Of a stretch of DNA of 64,000 nt, positions 54,953-64,000 are shown in pieces; the first letter of the stretch is position 1; every line of letters starts with the position of its first letter. The stretch comes from Chryseobacterium potabilaquae. GTDB lineage: Bacteria; Bacteroidota; Bacteroidia; Flavobacteriales; Weeksellaceae. The notes under the pieces were generated by a model, which was not told where the DNA came from, made no database searches, and worked only from the letters and a program-made list of their open reading frames with translations. The DNA lies in the NCBI RefSeq assembly GCF_902728265.1, contig NZ_CACVBR010000001.1, forward strand, positions 124,001 through 188,000, written 5' to 3'. A program made the position numbers and the translations under genes.

Positions 54953-55033
54953 TAATAAATGAGAACTAGATGTATCTACTGTACATTGTAAAAACATTTA
55001 GTTTCATTTATCAATCATCAATTAAAGAAAGTC

Positions 55034-56161
55034 ATGTCAAAAAGAGACTATTACGAAGTTCTTGAGGTAAGCAAATCCTCATCTTCCGACGAAATAAAGA
55101 AAGCATACCGTAAAATGGCCATTAAGTATCATCCTGATAAAAATCCGGGCGATAAAGCGGCTGAGGAAAAATTCAAAGAAGCAGCTGAAGCTTATGAAAT
55201 ATTAAGTGATGAGCAAAAACGAGCAAGATATGATCAGTTCGGCCATGCAGGAATGAGTGGAAACGGCGGCTTTGGTGGCGGTGGTTTTGGTGGCGGAATG
55301 AATATGGAAGATATTTTCAGTCAATTTGGAGATATTTTTGGAGGACATTTCGGAGGAGGTTTCGGTGGCGGCTTCGGAGGAGGTGGACGTCAGCAAATAA
55401 AAGGTTCTAATCTGAGAATCAGAATCAAACTGAACCTCGATGAAATGGTGAACGGAACTCAGAAAACCATTAAAGTAAAAAAGATGAAGATGGCAGAAGG
55501 AGCCACTTCAAAAACCTGTCCTACATGTAATGGATCTGGTGTTCAATTAAAAGTGATGAATACCATGTTTGGGCAAATGCAAACTCAAACAACCTGTAGT
55601 ACTTGTCAAGGAATTGGAAAGGTTGCTGATAAAATCCCTGCTGGTGCCAATGCACAAGGCCTCATCAAAGATGAAGAAGAAGTATCTATTAATATTCCTG
55701 CGGGTGCAAGAGATGGAATTCAGCTGAATGTAAGAGGAAAAGGAAATGATGCTCCTTTCGGAGGTATTCCAGGTGACCTTTTGGTAATCATTGAAGAAGA
55801 AATTGACAAAGTAATTAAAAGAGAAGGTGACAATCTTCACCAAGAGTTGTATATTTCTTTCGCAGAAGCTGCTTTAGGAACTAAAAAAGAAGTTTCTACG
55901 GTCGGTGGTAAAGTAAAAATCACCGTTGATCCAGGAACGCAATCCGGAAAAATCTTAAGATTAGCAGGAAAAGGACTTCCTAGTATTGATAGTTATGGAA
56001 AAGGTGATATGTTTATTCATATTAATGTATGGACGCCACAAAAACTAACAAAAGAGCAAAAAGACTTTTTTGAAGCACAGATGTCCAGTGGAGAAATGGT
56101 AGCGGAACCTTCCGGAAAAGAAAAAACTTTCTTCGATAAAGTAAAGGACTTATTCAATTAA
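55034..56161 (+). CDS. dnaJ: Chaperone protein DnaJ with a single zinc centre
   Basis: A 375-aa Hsp40. The J domain (1-70) has HPD at 33-35, followed by a Gly/Phe-rich linker (74-125, [11 protein letters not shown]). The cysteine-rich domain has only two CxxCxGxG motifs (CPTCNGSG and CSTCQGIG) instead of four, so just one zinc site can form. Substrate-binding and dimerisation domains complete it. The family is clear; the reduced zinc finger is seen directly and resembles what I recall from other Flavobacteriia. It works with GrpE and DnaK. Confidence 0.95.
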   Translation: MSKRDYYEVLEVSKSSSSDEIKKAYRKMAIKYHPDKNPGDKAAEEKFKEAAEAYEILSDEQKRARYDQFGHAGMSGNGGFGGGGFGGGMNMEDIFSQFGDIFGGHFGGGFGGGFGGGGRQQIKGSNLRIRIKLNLDEMVNGTQKTIKVKKMKMAEGATSKTCPTCNGSGVQLKVMNTMFGQMQTQTTCSTCQGIGKVADKIPAGANAQGLIKDEEEVSINIPAGARDGIQLNVRGKGNDAPFGGIPGDLLVIIEEEIDKVIKREGDNLHQELYISFAEAALGTKKEVSTVGGKVKITVDPGTQSGKILRLAGKGLPSIDSYGKGDMFIHINVWTPQKLTKEQKDFFEAQMSSGEMVAEPSGKEKTFFDKVKDLFN

Positions 56162-56170
56162 ATATATTAT

Positions 56171-56195
56171 AAGAGGCTATTTTAAAAAGCCTCTT
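56171..56195 (+). terminator. Terminator after dnaJ
   Basis: AAGAGGCT and AGCCTCTT form an 8-bp stem with a 9-base loop, followed by TTTATTT. It begins 10 bases after the stop. Confidence 0.85.
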
Positions 56196-56232
56196 TTTAT
56201 TTGCATAGACCTTACCATAGTGAATTCAAAGT

Positions 56233-57162
56233 TTACAGCAAATATTTTATTCTTTTATTTATATAGACCAAAATACAACTTACACTTAGTAACGTTATAA
56301 TAAAAATTTCATTTTCAAATGCTCTGATATAAGCATACGAAGATTTAAAAATGAAATGCATGAGCAACGGATGTATCAAATAAATGGCTGTAGAGATATT
56401 GGCTAACATTCTAGAATCTGTTTTTATCGTGATATTTTTACAATATAAAAACAATAATGGACAAGCCCACATTAAAGAAAGTAAGATATCCACACTTTCT
56501 TTTTTATTCAAATTAAGAACTTTATAATTTAAAAAAGCTTCAAAAATTACCAAACATATCGAGACTAGCACTAGCCAAAGTGAAGGTTTAACAGCGGCAT
56601 CCAGATTAAGCTTTTTAATAAGAAAACCAATTCCTAAAAAGGGAAAGCAAACAAACAGAAAGTTTCTATACGTTGGAAATATATTTAATACTATATCAAC
56701 CTCTCCTACAAAATAATGTGAGTTTGCTAAAAACTGTATACTATATCCACAAATGAATAAACCTACAATACTTATCCCTAGTATTTTGGCATCTATATTT
56801 TTTAATAAGTATAATAAAATCCCTGAGAAAAAAATCCCTATTAAATACCATAGATGATGATACCCAAAAAGAATATTCAGTAGATAATGATCATCTTCTT
56901 TCCAAAGCGGAATATAGATAATTGACCAAATCAAATACAATAAAAGAATTCTTATGGACCATTTTTTGAATTTATGAAAAGTATCTACATAATAGAAATA
57001 ATAGCCCGTAATGATTAAAAAAATAGGCACGCCTATTCTAAAAAGCCCATTTACCAAGACATAACTTAGCTCCGGGTGAGAAACTTTTAAAACATGCATA
57101 TGCAAAAAAACGACAAAAAATGCCATTATAATTTTCAATACATCAATCGATAAGTTTCTCAT
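56233..57162 (-). CDS. Acyltransferase family 3 membrane protein
   Basis: The 309-aa protein has about ten membrane helices. The N-terminus (LSIDVLKIIMAFFVVFLHMH) carries the conserved early histidine of the OafA/YrhL-type acyltransferases, and ITGYYFYY and AIYLIHPLLMHF are further family positions. Such enzymes move acetyl or other acyl groups onto surface sugars or lipids. It is not in a polysaccharide cluster, so the acceptor is unknown. Confidence 0.82.
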   Translation of the reverse strand: MRNLSIDVLKIIMAFFVVFLHMHVLKVSHPELSYVLVNGLFRIGVPIFLIITGYYFYYVDTFHKFKKWSIRILLLYLIWSIIYIPLWKEDDHYLLNILFGYHHLWYLIGIFFSGILLYLLKNIDAKILGISIVGLFICGYSIQFLANSHYFVGEVDIVLNIFPTYRNFLFVCFPFLGIGFLIKKLNLDAAVKPSLWLVLVSICLVIFEAFLNYKVLNLNKKESVDILLSLMWACPLLFLYCKNITIKTDSRMLANISTAIYLIHPLLMHFIFKSSYAYIRAFENEIFIITLLSVSCILVYINKRIKYLL

Positions 57163-57227
57163 AGCTCATAAAAAAGCTTATAAATATTATGGGGAATATA
57201 ATGTATAAGCATCCATACAATAAAAGT

Positions 57228-58109
57228 TTATCTTCGAGTAGCTAAAGAATAAATTTTCTTGCTTAAAGTAAATAATATCACCGCTAATAATCCACCAATT
57301 ACCCCAAAAGTAAATTCTTTAAGGATTGATGGCCAAGTAGGAAGCAAATGATGAATATACTCAATATTATGAACAAAAATACCTCCTGAAACAAGAATTA
57401 AAGCAACCGTTCCCACTACTCCTAACAACTTAATCACAAAAGGTAATGCCATTACTAATAAATGCCCTAACTTAGAAAAGAATCCTTTATCATTACTTTT
57501 TTTAATCAGTTTAAAACCGGCATCATCCATTCTTACGATAAGTGCCACAATACCATATACCCCCACAGTGGCAAGGAATGCTACAAAAGTTACTGTAATA
57601 ATTTGTGTTAATAATGGGTGCTCTTGCTGGATTACCGTTCCTAATGCAATGATTACAATTTCTATTGAAAGAATAAAATCCGTCATAATAGCTGATTTTA
57701 TTTTTGCCTTTTCGGAGTCTTCTGCATTTTCCTCTTTCACACTCTCCTCTACTACTTCATGGCCTTTCCTGGAACGATGAAACAAAAACTCAATTACTTT
57801 TTCAACCCCTTCAAATGCAAGGTAAAGACCACCTAAAATTAGAATGTATTGTATAGCTAAAGGAAAAAATGCATTGAGCAAAAATGCTATCGGGAGGATA
57901 ATCAATTTATTAATAAATGAACCTTTTGTAATCGCCCATAAAACCGGCAATTCCCTGGAAGAAAGAAATCCAGTTGCTTTTTCAGCATTTACAGCCAGAT
58001 CATCTCCTAAAATCCCTGCTGTTTTTTGAGTTGCTAACTTACTCGTTACTGCAACATCATCCATTAAAGCTGCAATATCATCTAGGATTGCAAAAAAGCC
58101 TGACGCCAT
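57228..58109 (-). CDS. DUF808 (YedI-type) membrane protein
   Basis: The 293-aa protein begins with the diagnostic MASGFFAILDDIAALMDD and KTAGILGDDLAVNAEKATGF, then has around six hydrophobic helices. The family is widespread in bacteria and has no assigned activity. The first segment is amphipathic, and membrane topology is uncertain. It sits 65 bases upstream of the acyltransferase on the same strand; co-transcription is possible. Confidence 0.9.
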   Translation of the reverse strand: MASGFFAILDDIAALMDDVAVTSKLATQKTAGILGDDLAVNAEKATGFLSSRELPVLWAITKGSFINKLIILPIAFLLNAFFPLAIQYILILGGLYLAFEGVEKVIEFLFHRSRKGHEVVEESVKEENAEDSEKAKIKSAIMTDFILSIEIVIIALGTVIQQEHPLLTQIITVTFVAFLATVGVYGIVALIVRMDDAGFKLIKKSNDKGFFSKLGHLLVMALPFVIKLLGVVGTVALILVSGGIFVHNIEYIHHLLPTWPSILKEFTFGVIGGLLAVILFTLSKKIYSLATRR

Positions 58110-58318
58110 GTTTTTAATATTTTTTTAATGTATGTTAAGCTGGACAAAAATAATTATTTAATTCGACTTTCAAATTGTAGTTACCCTATAATTTTAATTT
58201 TATACCGATTAAAGTTATAAAATGATATTACTGAGAATAAAAAGTAAAAGCTTCTGATACTGAGATAAGTCACATTATAAGCTTTTGCCTTTATATTAAT
58301 TTTATGTACATTTAACCT

Positions 58319-59188
58319 GTGAAAAAGCTAATCATTAAATACCATTTTTTTATTTTAGGATGTATTGGCTTTATTTTAAATTCTTGCCATTCAAAATTCA
58401 GAATTTGGATAGGGCCTAATAAGGAACAAAAAATATACAATTTAAAATATGGTGAAGATAAAAAGCAAAAAATGGATATTTTTCTTCCTTCCAGCTATAA
58501 TAAAACTTCGCCTACAGTGATTATTGTTCATGGAGGAGCTTGGAAATATGGAAGGAAAGAACAAATGATTCATGTCCAGAAAATGCTATTCAAAAATAAT
58601 ATTCCAAGTATAAATATCAACTATCGATTAGTTTCCGGATCCAAAAAAATCACTTATAGAGAACAGCTAGACGATATTGCTGCAGCTATTAGAAAATTTA
58701 ATTCTTTAGCAGATAAAGCAGAATTAGAACCGGATAATTATATTCTTCTTGGGGAAAGTGCGGGCGGACATTTAGCATTACTCTATGGATATCAACATCC
58801 AGAACAAATTAAAAAAATTATTTCGATGAGTGGGCCCACGGATTTTTATTCCAAAGAATATCTAAATTCATTTTATTCAAAATACACTTCCCCTACCCTT
58901 CAAAAAGTGGTAGGTACAAAATTTAACCGACAGCATCTTTCGGATGAATTTAAAAAAGCAAGCCCTATTGCTAACATTTCCCATGTCCCTACTTTGATTT
59001 TTCAAGGTAATAAAGACTTCTTGGTGAATAAACGTCAAGGGTTAGCTTTAGATTCGGTTTTAACAGCTCATCATATTCCTCACCAATTGGTATTTATGAA
59101 AAATACAGGGCATACTCCTCGCTTTTTTAGCAAAAGAAAAAGGGATAGTATTATCTATCCCAATATACTGAAGTGGATTAAAAATTAG
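58319..59188 (+). CDS. Lipoprotein alpha/beta hydrolase (esterase/lipase-like)
   Basis: The 289-aa product starts at GTG 58319; there is no in-frame ATG before the signal peptide, which ends in lipobox ILNSC (cysteine 23). The hydrolase core has the oxyanion HGGAW near residue 77, nucleophile elbow GESAGG with S147, an acid in QGNKDFLV and histidine in NTGHTPRF. This is the BD-FAE/hormone-sensitive-lipase type of esterase. It is probably attached to the membrane outside the cytoplasm and cleaves small or acyl esters. It is followed by a T9SS-tail pseudogene on the other strand. Confidence 0.82.
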   Translation: MKKLIIKYHFFILGCIGFILNSCHSKFRIWIGPNKEQKIYNLKYGEDKKQKMDIFLPSSYNKTSPTVIIVHGGAWKYGRKEQMIHVQKMLFKNNIPSININYRLVSGSKKITYREQLDDIAAAIRKFNSLADKAELEPDNYILLGESAGGHLALLYGYQHPEQIKKIISMSGPTDFYSKEYLNSFYSKYTSPTLQKVVGTKFNRQHLSDEFKKASPIANISHVPTLIFQGNKDFLVNKRQGLALDSVLTAHHIPHQLVFMKNTGHTPRFFSKRKRDSIIYPNILKWIKN

Positions 59189-59201
59189 ACTCCAATTCAA
59201 T

Positions 59202-59380
59202 CTACTTAATAAACTTCTTGCTTACTGTTTCATTTTCTGTTTCTATTGAAATCACATAATTTCCCTTTTCCACGAAAGAAAGATTAATTTCTTGCTGATT
59301 TCCTTTCAATGAAACAGATGATGTATTTGAAATTACAGACTACAGGTAACCAGCAAGATTAAAGTAAAATTTTTTCCCAT
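59202..59380 (-). pseudogene. Broken small secreted protein or T9SS-tail remnant
   Basis: On the minus strand ATG 59380 begins MGKNFTLILLVTCSL and hits TAA. In another frame the same stretch gives SNTSSVSLKGNQQEINLSF, then VEKGNYVISIETENETVSKK and FIK with a stop at 59202. The last part is the consensus of type A sorting tails (G-Y-I-I-x-K-K-F-I-K). A signal peptide and a sorting-like tail in different frames over 179 bases (not a multiple of 3) point to one frameshift, plus perhaps an internal deletion. A sequencing error cannot be excluded. Confidence 0.6.
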
Positions 59381-59462
59381 TTTGTAAAGATTGTGCTATA
59401 CTAAAAAATATGTAATACAATTTAATCTCCTACTAACCTATCATCAAAAAATTAAATAAAAA

Positions 59463-59482
59463 AACCTTCTGAGAAGAAGGTT
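59463..59482 (-). terminator. Terminator after the DedA gene
   Basis: AACCTTCT and AGAAGGTT form an 8-bp stem with a GAGA loop. A and T runs on both sides make it able to act in either direction. It lies 30 bases after the dedA stop. Confidence 0.85.
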
Positions 59483-59511
59483 TTTTTATTTAATTTTTAT
59501 TATTTCTTTTT

Positions 59512-60207
59512 TTATTCAGAATCGTGATTTTCATATTTAGAAAAATCATTTTTTTTCCCGAATAAAAACTTAAAGATCACAGGTAAAGTAGTAACCAATA
59601 CAATGACGATAATAATTAATTCTAATTTCTTTTTTAGATCAATCCCAAACTGTTGAATGAACAATTTATCAAGATAATGTCCCGCAAAAATAAGTAAGAA
59701 TGACCAAAGAATAGCTCCAATAATATTATCTCTTAAAAACTCTTTTTTATCCATTTTTACAATTCCTGCCACAATAGGAGTAAAAGTTCTTACAACAGGT
59801 AAAAACCTTGCCATAATAACGGCTAAAGCACCATGTTTTTCAAAAAAGTCATGAGCTTGATAGAGATATTTCTTTTTGAATAACATCGTATCTTGCCTTT
59901 TGTATAATGTAGGACCTGTTTTTACTCCAAAATAATACCCTACTTCGTTACCAATAATAGCTGCAAGAGAAACACTCGATGCTAAAATAGTAGTATCTAG
60001 CAGCTCACTTCCTGTAGAGCCAAACGTTTCTCTCATAATATCAACAGCATAAATTCCTGAAACAAAAAGCAGAGAATCTCCTGGCAAAAAAAAGCCAACA
60101 AAAAGTCCTGTCTCAGCAAAAATAATGAATAAAATGAGCCAAAACCCACCTAATTTTATATAAAACTCAGGGTTTAATAAATCCTTCCAACTATTGAAAT
60201 CTTCCAT
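59512..60207 (-). CDS. DedA family membrane protein
   Basis: The 231-aa protein shows the DedA/SNARE-associated pattern: ETGLFVGFFLPGDSLLF near residue 30, GNEVGYYFGVKTG near 85, and FFEKHGALAVIMARFLPVVR, TFTPIVAG near 120-145, which includes the conserved arginines. Four or more membrane helices are predicted. Family members act as lipid flippases or transporters needed for membrane and proton homeostasis. It stands alone with a terminator after it. Confidence 0.92.
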   Translation of the reverse strand: MEDFNSWKDLLNPEFYIKLGGFWLILFIIFAETGLFVGFFLPGDSLLFVSGIYAVDIMRETFGSTGSELLDTTILASSVSLAAIIGNEVGYYFGVKTGPTLYKRQDTMLFKKKYLYQAHDFFEKHGALAVIMARFLPVVRTFTPIVAGIVKMDKKEFLRDNIIGAILWSFLLIFAGHYLDKLFIQQFGIDLKKKLELIIIVIVLVTTLPVIFKFLFGKKNDFSKYENHDSE

Positions 60208-60282
60208 TACGTTTTAATAAGAAACAAAAATAAGTCTAATATGTCTGAAAATGAAATTAATTATAAGTTTTTAACAAATATT

Positions 60283-61395
60283 TTACAGTTCCATATCATC
60301 ATCGGAAGCGGCTGTTCCATCGGCCATTAGGAATGCCTTTAGAAATGGAGTAATATTTCCATTCATCACAGAATCCACATCGGAAGTTTCATAGGCAGAG
60401 CGTACATCTTTTACGAGTTTATACGGATGCATCACATAATTTCTAATCTGGCTTCCCCACTCAATTTTCATTTTATTCGCTTCAATTTCATTACGAGCCC
60501 GCATGCGTTCCTCAAGTTCCATTTCATATAATCTTGAACGAAGCAACTGCATTGCTTTTTCCTTATTTTGAAGTTGCGAACGTGATTCTGAGTTTTCAAT
60601 AATAATTCCGGTAGGAGCGTGACGAAGACGAACTGCTGTTTCCACTTTATTTACATTCTGTCCCCCTGCTCCGGATGATCTCATTGTTTCAAAACTAATA
60701 TCGGCAGGGTTTATATTAATTTCAATTGTATCATCCACCAACGGATACACATACACGGAAACAAAACTTGTATGACGTTTCGCATTACTATCAAAAGGAG
60801 AGATCCTTACCAATCTATGAACTCCATTTTCTCCTTTCAAATAGCCAAAAGCATATTCACCGTCAATTTCTAATGTAACGGTTTTCACTCCTGCCACGTC
60901 ACCTTCTTGGAAATTGAGTTCGCGGATTTTGTACCCTTGTTTTTCTGCCCACATTGTATACATTCTCATTAGCATAGATGCCCAATCACAACTTTCTGTT
61001 CCTCCGGCTCCAGCTGTAATCTGAAGCACTGCAGAAAGCTCATCACCTTCATTTGAAAGCATATTTTTAAATTCTAAATCCTCTATCTTTTCAATCAATT
61101 GAGGGAATGTCTCATCCAACTCTTTTTCTGAATCCGGATCTTCTTTTGCGAATTCTACTAACACCTGCAAATCTTCAAACTGGCCATTAATTTCTTCATA
61201 ATCTTCTACCCATTTTTTCTTGGAACGAAGTTGTTTGAGAAAGGTTTCTGCTTCTTTAGGATTATCCCAAAATTCAGGAGCTGCCGTTTTCTCATCATCA
61301 TTGGCAATTTCTATCTTCTTTTTTTCAATTTGAAGATATTTATATAAGTCTTGAATTCTTAATTGAATTTCTTTGATTTGATCGTTACTAATCAC
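60283..61395 (-). CDS. prfB: Peptide chain release factor 2
   Basis: RF2 reads UGA and UAA. The codon-recognition tripeptide SPF is at about residue 199 ([12 protein letters not shown]) and the peptidyl-transfer GGQ motif in [16 protein letters not shown] at about 242. It is 370 aa and starts with GTG at 61395. Where many prfB genes have the programmed frameshift (CTT TGA C after an R-Y-L), this gene reads [10 protein letters not shown] with CTT CAA ATT, so the frame is continuous and no frameshift is needed. Confidence 0.95.
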   Translation of the reverse strand: MISNDQIKEIQLRIQDLYKYLQIEKKKIEIANDDEKTAAPEFWDNPKEAETFLKQLRSKKKWVEDYEEINGQFEDLQVLVEFAKEDPDSEKELDETFPQLIEKIEDLEFKNMLSNEGDELSAVLQITAGAGGTESCDWASMLMRMYTMWAEKQGYKIRELNFQEGDVAGVKTVTLEIDGEYAFGYLKGENGVHRLVRISPFDSNAKRHTSFVSVYVYPLVDDTIEININPADISFETMRSSGAGGQNVNKVETAVRLRHAPTGIIIENSESRSQLQNKEKAMQLLRSRLYEMELEERMRARNEIEANKMKIEWGSQIRNYVMHPYKLVKDVRSAYETSDVDSVMNGNITPFLKAFLMADGTAASDDDMEL

Positions 61396-61483
61396 TAATT
61401 TCTATTTTTTGCAAAAATAAGCATAAATTAATTTGAATGTTTAGCTATATTTATATTAATCAAAACTAAAACCAAAAATACAA

Positions 61484-61768
61484 ATGGACATATTAATGAA
61501 TGAATACAATAGTAATTTCAATGACTTAAAAAGGCTGATCATTCTGATGGAGTTAGTTCCGGACTTTTCTAAAAGTCAATTTGAAATTTTGACAGAAAAA
61601 ATTCTAAAACTTTTGGAATCTGGGGCTTATTCAGAAAAGATAAAGAAAATCATTGAAAACGAATTAATTGTAAACTATGGGCTTTATTCTGATGAATTTG
61701 ATGCTCCTGCAATTACCAATAACATTATGAAATGGTGGATGGATAATAACCAAAAGCCCCTTGCTTAA
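61484..61768 (+). CDS. Small hypothetical protein, 94 aa
   Basis: An all-helical looking soluble protein beginning MDILMNEYNSNFNDLKRLI, with no signal peptide, cysteine or membrane segment. The alternating hydrophobic pattern suggests a helical bundle (FEILTEKILKLLESGAYSEK). I do not recognise a family. An alternative start is the ATG at codon 5. It is transcribed opposite to prfB with 88 bases between them, and stands alone before the FAD enzyme gene. Confidence 0.6.
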   Translation: MDILMNEYNSNFNDLKRLIILMELVPDFSKSQFEILTEKILKLLESGAYSEKIKKIIENELIVNYGLYSDEFDAPAITNNIMKWWMDNNQKPLA

Positions 61769-61797
61769 GTAAGCTTTGAGGGTTTCAGAGTATTAAT

Positions 61798-62916
61798 TTA
61801 ATCCTGGCCATACACCATACTTGACATAACCTCCCCTATTTCGGGAGCTAGAGCGACACCCATCCCCGATAATCGGACAGCACAAAACTGTCTGGTTGAA
61901 ATTTTTTTTACGATTGGAGTTTTTTCTGCCCCCATTGCCATAATCCCTGACCAACGAAGAGCAATTATAAAATCTTGGTCAGGTAATATTATCTCTTTTA
62001 AAAATTTTTCCAAATGATTTTGTAAAAATCCTGTGGTCGCCAATAGGGTTGTTTCTTCTGTTTTAAAATCCTTATTTCTTCCTCCTCCCAATAATACGCG
62101 ATTTCCTACATTTCGAAAATAATAAAATCCTTCTTCATAATGAAAGGTACCTTTTAACCTAAGTCCCTCAATAGGTTCCGTAAGTATAATTTGTCCTCTT
62201 GCTGGAATAATCTCTTCTTCTTTCAAAAATTCAGTACTAAAAGCATTGGTACAATAAATTAATTTTTCTCCCTTGATAGAAACTCCTTTTGGGAGATGAA
62301 CTTCAATATCATTATCATGTTCAACTACAGATTTCACTTCCATTCCAAAAAGGAATTCTATTTTTAATTCTTGAGATTTTTCCAGTAATTTCTGCAATAA
62401 CTTTCCAGAATGAAGACTTCCCTCACAGGGATTTTCAATTAAAAAGTCACATTTATTTAATCCAAACTCTTTAATTTTATTTTGATTTAAGAAATAAGTT
62501 TCGGGGATACCTGTAATAGATTTCAATTTTTCATTGACCTCATCCATCATTCCCAAAGAATGGTCGCTATCAAGAATTTCAAACCCCCCACTCAATTCAA
62601 AATCAATATCACTTCGATGAAAATAATTTTGAATTTTTTGAAGCCCCCGAAATCTCATTTCCACTAATTCTAATGTTTTATCCCATCCCATTTTCTGAGA
62701 ATCGGCTATTACTTCGGTCAAACTTCCAAAGCATGCAAAACCTGCATTTCGGGTTGAAGCTCCTAACGGAATGGAATTTCTTTCAATAATTAAAACTGAT
62801 TTTTCAGGATATTTTTCTTTGATGGAAATTGCCGTCCAAAGTCCTGTAAATCCACTTCCTATAATAATAACATTTCGATTTCTATAAAATGTTTCAAGCT
62901 CCCAAATACTATTCAT
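61798..62916 (-). CDS. FAD-dependent oxidoreductase (DAO family)
   Basis: The 372-aa flavoprotein has the dinucleotide motif VIIIGSGFTGLWTAIS (GxGxxG, residues 20-25) and the second conserved PLGASTRNAGFA block. The central substrate domain and the C-terminal LSGMGVALAPEIGEVMSSM follow the glycine/D-amino acid oxidase pattern. It probably oxidises a secondary amine or amino acid; the exact substrate cannot be told. No carrier or transport gene is adjacent. The AAA gene stop lies 63 bases upstream on the same strand. Confidence 0.85.
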   Translation of the reverse strand: MNSIWELETFYRNRNVIIIGSGFTGLWTAISIKEKYPEKSVLIIERNSIPLGASTRNAGFACFGSLTEVIADSQKMGWDKTLELVEMRFRGLQKIQNYFHRSDIDFELSGGFEILDSDHSLGMMDEVNEKLKSITGIPETYFLNQNKIKEFGLNKCDFLIENPCEGSLHSGKLLQKLLEKSQELKIEFLFGMEVKSVVEHDNDIEVHLPKGVSIKGEKLIYCTNAFSTEFLKEEEIIPARGQIILTEPIEGLRLKGTFHYEEGFYYFRNVGNRVLLGGGRNKDFKTEETTLLATTGFLQNHLEKFLKEIILPDQDFIIALRWSGIMAMGAEKTPIVKKISTRQFCAVRLSGMGVALAPEIGEVMSSMVYGQD

Positions 62917-62978
62917 TGGTAATAGTTTAGTACGTAAAAATGATGGTAAATTTTAATTTCCAAATGGTAAGTTATCCA

Positions 62979-64000
62979 CTACTCATTATTTCCTTTCTCT
63001 TCATCTTCATTATGATGAAAACCAATCGCTCTTCGAGGTTCTTCTACTATTTTATATGCATCCAATTCATTTTTAAGAGCTTTCACTCTATATTGAAACT
63101 GATCAAAGTTATTAATAACCACATCTTCCAAAAACCGCGATACTTGTTCCAGATATTCTTCGGTGAGCTTTCCCGCAGCATCCCTTAAGGCTCCATGCAA
63201 AAGATTTTGATCAATCTTAATATCTTCATTTCTTGTTCTTTGGTATACATTTTTAATACGCTTTTTTAGGCTCTGGGTAAAGTCAATGATCATTGTATTA
63301 CTAAAAGCTTTCATCTGAGAAGAGACTTCATGCCAAAAAGGTACTTGATCAGCTTTATTATTTTTAAGTATTTTATATAATAATGAATCATTTTCAAGGC
63401 CTCTACTCATTCCATATAAAATAATTTCGGCTCTTTCAGCAACATTGGGTGGAAAAATAGGAATTATTACATCAAATCTTCCGGGAGCAAGAATTTCCTC
63501 GTCTACTTCAGCCACAGAATTGGCAGATCCTATCATCAAAAGATCTTCCTTTTCAAACTTTCCTATATAATGAAGAATAATTTCCTGTGTTTCTAGATTA
63601 CAAGAAGCCACATTGGTTTCTGCTGTTCTCTCCATCATAATTTCATCAAAATCATCCAAAAAAAGAAGAACCTTATCTTCGTTCATCATAGTAACTAGAA
63701 AATCATTGAAATTGGTTTTATTTCCGTCTACAAAGGAGGTTCCAAGATAATGTTTTTTAACCTCTTTAAATTGATAACCAATTATTTCAGCAATTTTATT
63801 AGCCCAAAAAATCTTACCACTTCCTGGTGGACCATATAGAATTATCCCGGCCGGTTTATTGATTCCCCAATCTTTAATTTGTTGTGGATTTAAAAAAGGT
63901 TCCAATACTCCGGAAATGTAAAAAAAAAGATCTCTATATCCGATAAAGTCCCTATATTGAAGACTCGTTTTGTGCCCAAAATAATCATATACGAATTGAT
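62979..64000 (-). CDS. AAA family ATPase, N-terminus beyond window
   Basis: The frame stays open to the right edge, so the start is outside; the leftmost codons encode QFVYDYFGHK and YRDLFFYISGVLEPFL. A single AAA module follows: Walker A GPPGSGK, Walker B LFLDDFDEI, a sensor region GSANSVAE and the arginine-finger area LAPGRFD. A C-terminal helical domain of about 120 residues ends in NEDEEKGNNE. The sequence resembles CDC48/FtsH-type AAA modules without a visible protease domain. Role unknown; the TTG at 63905 is not the true start. Confidence 0.75.
   Translation of the reverse strand, partial: QFVYDYFGHKTSLQYRDFIGYRDLFFYISGVLEPFLNPQQIKDWGINKPAGIILYGPPGSGKIFWANKIAEIIGYQFKEVKKHYLGTSFVDGNKTNFNDFLVTMMNEDKVLLFLDDFDEIMMERTAETNVASCNLETQEIILHYIGKFEKEDLLMIGSANSVAEVDEEILAPGRFDVIIPIFPPNVAERAEIILYGMSRGLENDSLLYKILKNNKADQVPFWHEVSSQMKAFSNTMIIDFTQSLKKRIKNVYQRTRNEDIKIDQNLLHGALRDAAGKLTEEYLEQVSRFLEDVVINNFDQFQYRVKALKNELDAYKIVEEPRRAIGFHHNEDEEKGNNE

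Noticed and set aside
1-64000. Search for tRNA, rRNA, insertion sequences, integrase or phage genes, toxin-antitoxin pairs and defence islands
   Set aside because: Nothing convincing was seen by reading the sequence; only the Fic protein is toxin-like, and it carries its own inhibitory helix.

Overview
This window looks like a piece of chromosome from a low-GC member of the Bacteroidota, class Flavobacteriia, most likely a Chryseobacterium- or Elizabethkingia-like genus. The evidence is the AT-rich sequence, the lack of clear Shine-Dalgarno sites, TAnnTTTG-type -7 promoter boxes, secreted proteins with type IX secretion (T9SS) sorting domains, a DnaQ-DnaE fusion polymerase, and a fused alpha/beta 2-oxoacid dehydrogenase E1. 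I see no rRNA, tRNA, insertion sequence, prophage or CRISPR array. The genus is inferred; the T9SS and promoter features are visible in the sequence.

Layout. 1-5102 holds two adjacent paralogous giant secreted proteins with choice-of-anchor-L-like N-termini; the first is cut by the window edge and the second ends in a gliding-motility-type sorting domain. 5247-9109 is a minus-strand cluster: CPBP protease, RdgB, RNase Z, a TIGR02757 protein, a DUF1003-like coiled-coil membrane protein and a possible 31-aa ORF. 9376-19838 carries prfC, a secreted metzincin protease, an acyl-CoA dehydrogenase diverging from an acyl-CoA synthetase, a coiled-coil protein whose zinc ribbon has lost its cysteines, and NIF3. 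19901-26616 has a potassium-channel-like protein with a zinc-ribbon tail, a small membrane protein and two more T9SS cargo proteins. 26974-36205 has dnaE, a secreted subtilase and the fused E1 enzyme. 36358-45627 has a bestrophin, an Lrp regulator divergent from a PLP-dependent sulfur amino acid enzyme, a glycosyltransferase, an SDR/AraC pair, two methyltransferases and a ZIP transporter. 46008-56161 has a Fic protein, a FadL-like porin with a Gly/Trp-rich lipoprotein, proS, a DUF937-OmpA fusion, mntH, grpE and dnaJ. 56233-64000 has an acyltransferase, DUF808, a lipoprotein hydrolase, a T9SS-tail pseudogene, DedA, prfB, a small hypothetical protein, an FAD oxidoreductase and an AAA ATPase cut by the right edge.

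How the genes work together. Most genes are housekeeping: translation (prfB, prfC, proS), replication (dnaE), nucleotide and tRNA maintenance (rdgB, rnz), chaperones, and catabolism of acyl-CoA and branched-chain or sulfur amino acids. The accessory layer is cell-surface: six intact or edge-cut exported proteins, of which five show a T9SS tail inside the window, plus one relic tail. Two proteases and several Fn3/Ig-like adhesin-type proteins are among them.

The most unusual signals are in non-coding DNA. One is a tandem 22-bp repeat that occupies the -33 position of the SDR promoter, next to an AraC gene. Another is a perfect 27-bp inverted repeat with satellite half-sites upstream of the Fic gene. 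A third is a possible attenuator in the proS leader. I found no convincing wholly new multi-gene system; the Fic locus with its palindrome is the best candidate for a self-regulating module.
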